DNA of 64,000 nucleotides from Prorocentrum cordatum (Eukaryota; Sar; Dinophyceae; Prorocentrales; Prorocentraceae): contig CAUYUJ010001436.1 in assembly GCA_963575745.1 (NCBI GenBank), positions 345,911 through 409,910 of the forward strand, in the 5' to 3' direction. A model generated the notes under the pieces. That model was given only the letters and a program-made list of their open reading frames with translations. It was not told where the DNA came from and ran no database searches. A program made the position numbers and the translations under genes. Positions 61,015 through 64,000 of this stretch are shown one piece after another (within the stretch, counting starts at the first letter, position 1; every line of letters starts with the position of its first letter).

Positions 61015-62375
61015 TTCCCTGCAACTGCTGCTGTTTCCCCATCCAACGCAAAGAATCTCGAACTCTCGGGGGATTGCTTTACTAGCCACCAGGCATGGAC
61101 TGGTCGGCTGCCACCACTGTTGCTGCCGCCGTCCACCCAAATTGGTGGCCCTAGTGAGGTGGTGGTGGCGGCAGTGCCGAAACGCGTGCAGAATTCAGCA
61201 CGGCATGACGGTGCCAATCCGACTTGCCTGGGTGCTGTTTTGTTTGGGGTGAGGGGGGCGGGGAGGCTGTGCTGAGGGGAGGCTGAAACACCGTTCAGCG
61301 ATGTGCTGTTAGCTGAGCCTGCAGGGTGGGCCCATTCAATTTCTGAACACTTCAACTTTGGCGTCGGCTTCAATTCTGGGCGAAACGCTTTTGGGTTAGT
61401 TCAACCGTGTCGGATATCCGCACTCATGGGTGCTTCCATCACTTGTTATGTCGGTCTCGTTTTACATTGCATTTCCCGTCTGTATTGTTTCCCAACCCTG
61501 ATGTTGCTGTTGCTTCCCCGTCTGGTTCAAAATATTCGATAGCTCCTCGCAATCTGGCCTCGCATGCCGCCAAGCTTGCATACGCCTGCCGCCGCTAGCG
61601 CCGGTGCCGCAATCTACCCGGGTCGGTGGCCCTGACGAAGGTGCGGCGGTGACAGTGCCAATGCAGACACGCGCTCAGGGGTTTTAGTAAAGCATGAAGG
61701 TGCAACCCCGACTTGTCCGGGTGTTGCGTCGCCGGGGGGGGCAAGCTCGGGCGAGGCTGCAGCACTGCTCGGCGATATGCTGTCAGCCGAGCCTGCAGGG
61801 AGGGCCATTTCTGTTCTTGCGTACTTCGGCATGGGCTTCAACTGTGGAAGCACTTTGAGGCGCCTTCGGGCCAACTCACCTGAATCAGTTTTCCTCTCGC
61901 ACGGGTGCCTCAGTGGTTTGTCGCGTCTGTGTCGTATTGTATTGCTCCCCGTCGGTCTTGCCTACCCTCCCTGATGTTGCTGTTGCTTCTCCATCAGGTC
62001 AAGAGGATCTTGAACTCCTTGCAGTCTGCCTTTGCCTGTCGCCAGGCTTGGACGCGTCGGCAAACGCCACTGTCACTGCCGCCGTCCACCCAGAGGGGAT
62101 GGCGGCGGCAGTGGCAGTGCCGAAACGCGCGTTGAGTTCAGCAATGCCTGAGGGTGCAACTCCGACTTGTCTGGGTGCTTCTTTTGCAGGAGGGCTGGGC
62201 ACTGCTCAGCGATGTTCTGTTAGCTGAACCTGCAGGGTGGTCTCTTCATTGTCTATACGCTTCAACTTTGGCTTGACTTCAACTGTGGCTGCACTTCGGC
62301 AAACCTCTGGGCCAACTCGCCCGAGTCGGTTTTCCGCTGCCACGGGTGCCTCTGTTGCTGGGGTTTTGCATTGCT
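61015..62375. repeat. tandem repeat of about 475 bp, three units
   Basis: Units start near 61015, 61497 and 61972 with TGATGTTGCTGTTGCTTCYC. Each then carries CNCCGCCGTCCACCC, GCGGCAGTGCCGAAACGCG, GGTGCAACTCCGACTTGTCT, GGGTGCT, CAGCGATGTTCTGTTAGCTG, AGCCTGCAGGGTGG and CGGGTGCCTC. Similarity is moderate. A minus frame is partly shared (PAGSADSISP, GQVGVAPS), but there are stops, so no gene is called. Confidence 0.85.
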
Positions 62376-62565
62376 CTGCGCTGCTTTTCACTGCTAGCTT
62401 TGCATGGCCTTGCAGTGCTGGTATTTCTTTGCGCTGTTTCGCGATTTGCATTTTTTGTGTTGCTTGCATTGCTTGCGTTGATTTGTTTTACATAGCTTTG
62501 CATTGCTCTGCGATGTTTTGCACTGCGTTGCGCTGCTTTGCATTGCTTTCGCTACCGCAGTTCTT
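62376..62565. repeat. degenerate TTGCATTGC array
   Basis: CTTTGCATTGCTCTGCGATG, TTTTGCACTGCGTTGCGCTG, CTTTGCATTGCTTTCGC: an irregular 5-6 bp repeat, about 190 bp. Confidence 0.75.
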
Positions 62566-62619
62566 GTTTGGGGTCCACGCTGGGGTAATCCATGTTTTTG
62601 GGTGTGGAGGGAGGAGTTC

Positions 62620-62815
62620 GACGGGGCCCACGAAGCCATCTTGTGCCAAGATAGCCACCGAGATCGCCCAGCAGCGCCCAAGACGCCACCGAGAGATCTC
62701 CGCAGACTCCCGAGATGCTCCCAGGGGCGCCCACGAGGGCCACGGGAGACGCCCCACGAGACACCGACAGGCGTCCGAGGCGCAGCCGACACACAGGCCA
62801 GGCACAGCGGCGGGA
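62620..62815. repeat. CCAAGA/GGCC array, cluster H
   Basis: ATAGCCACCGAGATCGCCCA, GCGCCCAAGACGCCACC, then the tail-like GGCACAGCGGCGGGATGTGG at 62801. Short and diverged. Confidence 0.6.
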
Positions 62816-62825
62816 TGTGGCAGTC

Positions 62826-62925
62826 ATCCTCCTCCTCCGCCTCCTCCTCCTCCTCCTCCACCTCCTCCTCCTCCTCCACCTCCACCTCCTCCTCCTCCTC
62901 CTCCTCCTCCTCCTCCTCCTCCGTG
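62826..62925. repeat. (CCT)n tract
   Basis: (CCT)n with CCGCCT and CCACCT interruptions. Confidence 0.9.
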
Positions 62926-63155
62926 CTAGATTCCTCGCTTTTGGTGAGCCTTCCACAGGGTTGCCACGTCCGGCCTTGGCCTCTCGCGCCGGCCACCTGG
63001 AACACCACGCCACTGCCCCGTCCTCCTCCTCCTCCTCCTTCTCCTTACCTTCGTCTCGGAGGTGAAACCTTCACGTGGCAAAACCATCCAGGATGGGCGA
63101 AGAGGCCTCCAGAAAGGAGGTCGACCCCCCGTTCGTCCTGAAGGCCCGGATCCTC
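62926..63155. other. no gene seen
   Basis: GC-rich spacer with a short CCT run at 63020-63040. Confidence 0.35.
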
Positions 63156-63775
63156 TGCGGCACCACCTCCTCCCAGGCCTGGCCCACGATTGCCTCCAAG
63201 GCGGCCCAAGATGGACCCAGGCGGCCCAAGATGGCCTCATCGGCGACACGCGGGAGTGGCCATGGGCAAGAGCGACCTCTTGGTGCGCGGCTGCGGGGGG
63301 GCCCCATGGAGGCCAAATGCCAGCTCGCAGGCCAGTGCGGGGGGGGGGCACTGGGGGTGACCCCTCTGGGCCCGCACGACAGGTCAGTCCGGCGCAGGGT
63401 CACTCGTAGGCGTAGCCGACCTCAGCGCGGCGCGCGACGCCTTCGATACGGCCAGAGAGGGCTCCCAGGGTCCCAGAGGCCCTCCAGGAAGCCAACACCA
63501 TTGATCTCTTGGAGGTGCTTCCGCACTTTTCGCGCTTTCGCTGCTTTTCGGGCTTCCGGCATTCTACGACGGCCCCAGGGCCTTCAAGATGGCCTCAAGG
63601 CTGGCCCCACGGACCTCCAAGGAGACCCTGCAGCGCCCAAAGAAAGAGGGCCCACGACTGCCCAGAGTGGCCCCCTAGGCGGCCTCCAAAGGCCAAGGAG
63701 CCCCCTGGAGGCCCCCAGAAGCCCGAAGAGGCCCCCAGAGGCCCCCCAGAAGCCCCAAGAGAAGGCCCCCAAGAG
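63156..63775. repeat. CCAAGA/GGCC array, cluster I
   Basis: Array at 63185-63245 and 63570-63775 (GGCCCAAGATGGACCCAGGC, GGCCCCCAGAAGCCCGAAGA). Core at 63495-63570: CCATTGATCTCTTGGAGGTG, TTTCGCTGCTTTTCGGGCTT, CCGGCATTCTACGACGGCCC, comparable with E and F. Confidence 0.75.
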
Positions 63776-63779
63776 GTCT

Positions 63780-63902
63780 CCTCCCGTTCCTCCTCCTTCT
63801 CCTCCTTCCCCTTGTCCTCCTCCTCCTCCTCCTCCTCCTCCTCCTCCTCCTCCTCCTCCTCCCCCTCCCCCTCCTCCTCCCCCTCCCCCCCCTCCCCCCC
63901 GT
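63780..63902. repeat. (CCT)n tract with C-runs
   Basis: (CCT)n passing into CCCCCTCCCC. Confidence 0.9.
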
Positions 63903-64000
63903 CACAATAGAATTGCTCAATGTGCGTGCTCCTCTTCTCTCTACCCGGATCGAGCCCGAGCTGGGCTGTTTTCTCCTGCGTTCTGTTTTAGAGTAACAGA

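Overview
The window reads as nuclear DNA of a dinoflagellate. The decisive clue is at 11382-11403 on the minus strand: an exact copy of the 22-base dinoflagellate spliced leader, directly upstream of an intronless coding block. That arrangement is what a reinserted, trans-spliced mRNA leaves behind. High GC, very high repeat density, small exons in long non-coding stretches, decayed tyrosine-recombinase-like sequence and a 100-N scaffold gap agree with this. The species cannot be told from the sequence.

Genes are few and mostly partial. Supported coding blocks are: a SUMO/ubiquitin-like exon with an F-box-like exon (1.1-2.1 kb, -); the spliced-leader retrocopy (10.4-11.4 kb, -); two exons at 12.4-12.8 kb (-); a possible ubiquitin-like first exon (22.6-22.8 kb, -); an exon with a VRNTFLEF motif (32.2-33.0 kb, -); terminal exons at 37.5-37.8 and 40.5-40.6 kb (-); an exon at 43.5-43.7 kb (-); and a large multi-pass membrane-protein exon (57.3-58.2 kb, -). 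Nearly all lie on the minus strand, which fits the one-directional gene clusters known in dinoflagellates. A block at 38-40.4 kb looks coding but its strand is unclear. The pieces do not add up to a pathway or operon.

The rest is repeats at several scales. There are long (CCT)n, (TCG)n, (GAT)n, (ACC)n, (CA)n and (ACAG)n tracts. Minisatellites and satellites have units of about 20, 73, 76, 88, 162 and 475 bp. At least five families of short inverted-repeat elements are present. The most abundant structure is a family of degenerate arrays rich in CCAAGA and GGCC steps (22, 23, 29-30, 44.6-46.1, 47.5-48.1, 49.1-49.8 and 62.6-63.8 kb), with recurring core and tail sequences.

Several elements can be dated relative to one another. 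A 212-bp element at 5055-5266 has an 8-bp target duplication and interrupts a repeat whose uninterrupted copy lies at 59.6-59.85 kb. A small AGTCGGGCC-ended element occurs four times, once in the centre of a fold-back structure at 18.7-19.5 kb. Degenerate remains of a tyrosine-recombinase-like gene (14.2-16 kb) and an AC-rich decayed coding island (51.4-53.7 kb) are the clearest relics of larger mobile or foreign genes.

All exon limits were judged by eye from splice-like sequence and reading frame. No alignment or database search was possible, so identities of diverged repeats are estimates by inspection.
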